The position numbers and the translations under genes are program-made. Below are positions 24,694 through 24,924 of a stretch of 24,924 nt of DNA, piece by piece. The notes beneath the pieces are model-generated. The model worked only from the letters and a program-made list of their open reading frames with translations, was not told where the DNA came from and searched no databases. The DNA comes from an uncultured Gemmataceae bacterium. GTDB lineage: Bacteria; Planctomycetota; Planctomycetia; Gemmatales; Gemmataceae. The stretch lies in NCBI GenBank assembly GCA_937922175.1, contig CAKZUU010000263.1, positions 1-24,924 of the forward strand, in the 5' to 3' direction. The number at the start of each line of letters is the position of its first letter. Position 1 is the stretch's first letter.

Positions 24694-24924
24694 CTATCGC
24701 CGACCTCGACGAGGACGGTCCTCCTCGTCTTCGTCGTACTCGTCGCGGTCCTCGTCTTCGTCCTCTTCCTCCTCGTCTTCCTCCTCGAAAATGCCACGTT
24801 CCGCCTGAGCGATCTTGGCTGCCAATTCCGCCGGTTTGTTCGACTTCAGCAGCACCTCCTCCTTGTCGCACAGCCCGTCCTTCCACAATCGGAACAGACT
24901 TTCATCCAGCAGAAACATGCCGTG
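24694..24924 (-). CDS. pilT: C-terminal end of a PilT-type retraction ATPase (cut by window edge)
   Basis: Only the last 76 residues are in the window; the 5' end lies beyond it and no internal ATG should be taken as the start. The visible part HGMFLLDESLFRLWKDGLCDK, then EEVLLKSNKPAELAAKI, matches the C-terminal domain of PilT/PilU twitching ATPases (a Phe-rich start, a helix with a Leu-Tyr/Phe-Arg-Leu pattern, then EEAL..A..P.....KI). An unusual tail follows: residues 47-69 are almost all Glu/Asp, ending in RPRRGRR. PilT hexamers retract pili by depolymerising them. Here the gene directly precedes gspE in the same orientation and is likely the upstream member of the operon. The family call rests on a short stretch, so confidence is moderate. 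Confidence 0.72.
   Translation of the reverse strand, partial: HGMFLLDESLFRLWKDGLCDKEEVLLKSNKPAELAAKIAQAERGIFEEEDEEEEDEDEDRDEYDEDEEDRPRRGRR
24718..24786 (-). repeat. Low-complexity DNA coding the acidic tail of the PilT-like protein
   Basis: A purine-rich minus-strand stretch of GAG/GAA/GAC/GAT codons encodes a nearly pure Glu/Asp run. The codons are varied, so it is not a simple exact microsatellite, but its repetitive nature makes length change between strains likely. Confidence 0.6.

Noticed and set aside
24713..24790. Trinucleotide-like repeat as a tandem repeat locus
   Set aside because: Units vary and are explained by mixed Glu/Asp codons in a coding tail; recorded only as low-complexity coding DNA.
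24694..24918. Independent small acidic protein starting at the ATG at 24918
   Set aside because: The frame is open to the window edge and the residues before the ATG (HG) continue the PilT C-terminal motif, so this is the tail of a larger gene.

Overview
This is a GC-rich, gene-dense bacterial window. Fifteen of its sixteen genes lie on the minus strand. The best guess for the host is a planctomycete, probably Gemmataceae-like. This is inferred from three things: a long run of oversized proteins with type IV pilin-like N-termini, a very long lipoprotein TolC relative with a proline-rich N-terminal region, and low-complexity Pro/Gly/Ala tails. No rRNA, tRNA, insertion sequence, integrase or CRISPR array was seen.

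Region 1 (139-6890, minus) is a four-gene efflux operon of MacAB-TolC type. In transcription order it holds a TolC-like outer-membrane lipoprotein (892 aa), a membrane-fusion adaptor (690 aa), a LolD/MacB-type ATPase (234 aa) and a MacB/FtsX-type permease (444 aa). The genes are tightly packed: the adaptor start lies inside the TolC gene, and the ATPase stop overlaps the permease start.

Region 2 (7041-9886) has two divergent metabolic genes. On the minus strand is a fusion of a GNAT-like N-terminal domain with a class V PLP-dependent aminotransferase. On the plus strand is a glycosylasparaginase-type Ntn hydrolase. The spacer between them carries an 8-bp inverted repeat. A strong hairpin at 9925-9977 separates the asparaginase from the convergent operon to its right.

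Region 3 (10001-24924, minus) is a type II secretion / type IV pilus-like operon. In transcription order it reads: the C-terminal end of a PilT-type ATPase cut by the window edge, GspE/PilB ATPase, GspF/PilC platform protein, two G-like pseudopilins, then H-, I- and J-like pseudopilins, and finally a giant GspK-like protein of 1738 aa. The order E-F-G-H-I-J-K matches the classical general secretory pathway order. The secretin (D) and the C, L and M genes are not in the window. Every pseudopilin is well above its usual family size. The GspK-like protein keeps the family's landmark motifs but has about 1000 residues between two of them. This giant tip protein, next to a retraction-type ATPase, is the most unusual feature here.

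Several starts were moved inward from the longest reading frame because a good Shine-Dalgarno sequence sits 6 or 9 bases before an internal ATG (GNAT-aminotransferase, GspK-like, first pseudopilin, adaptor).
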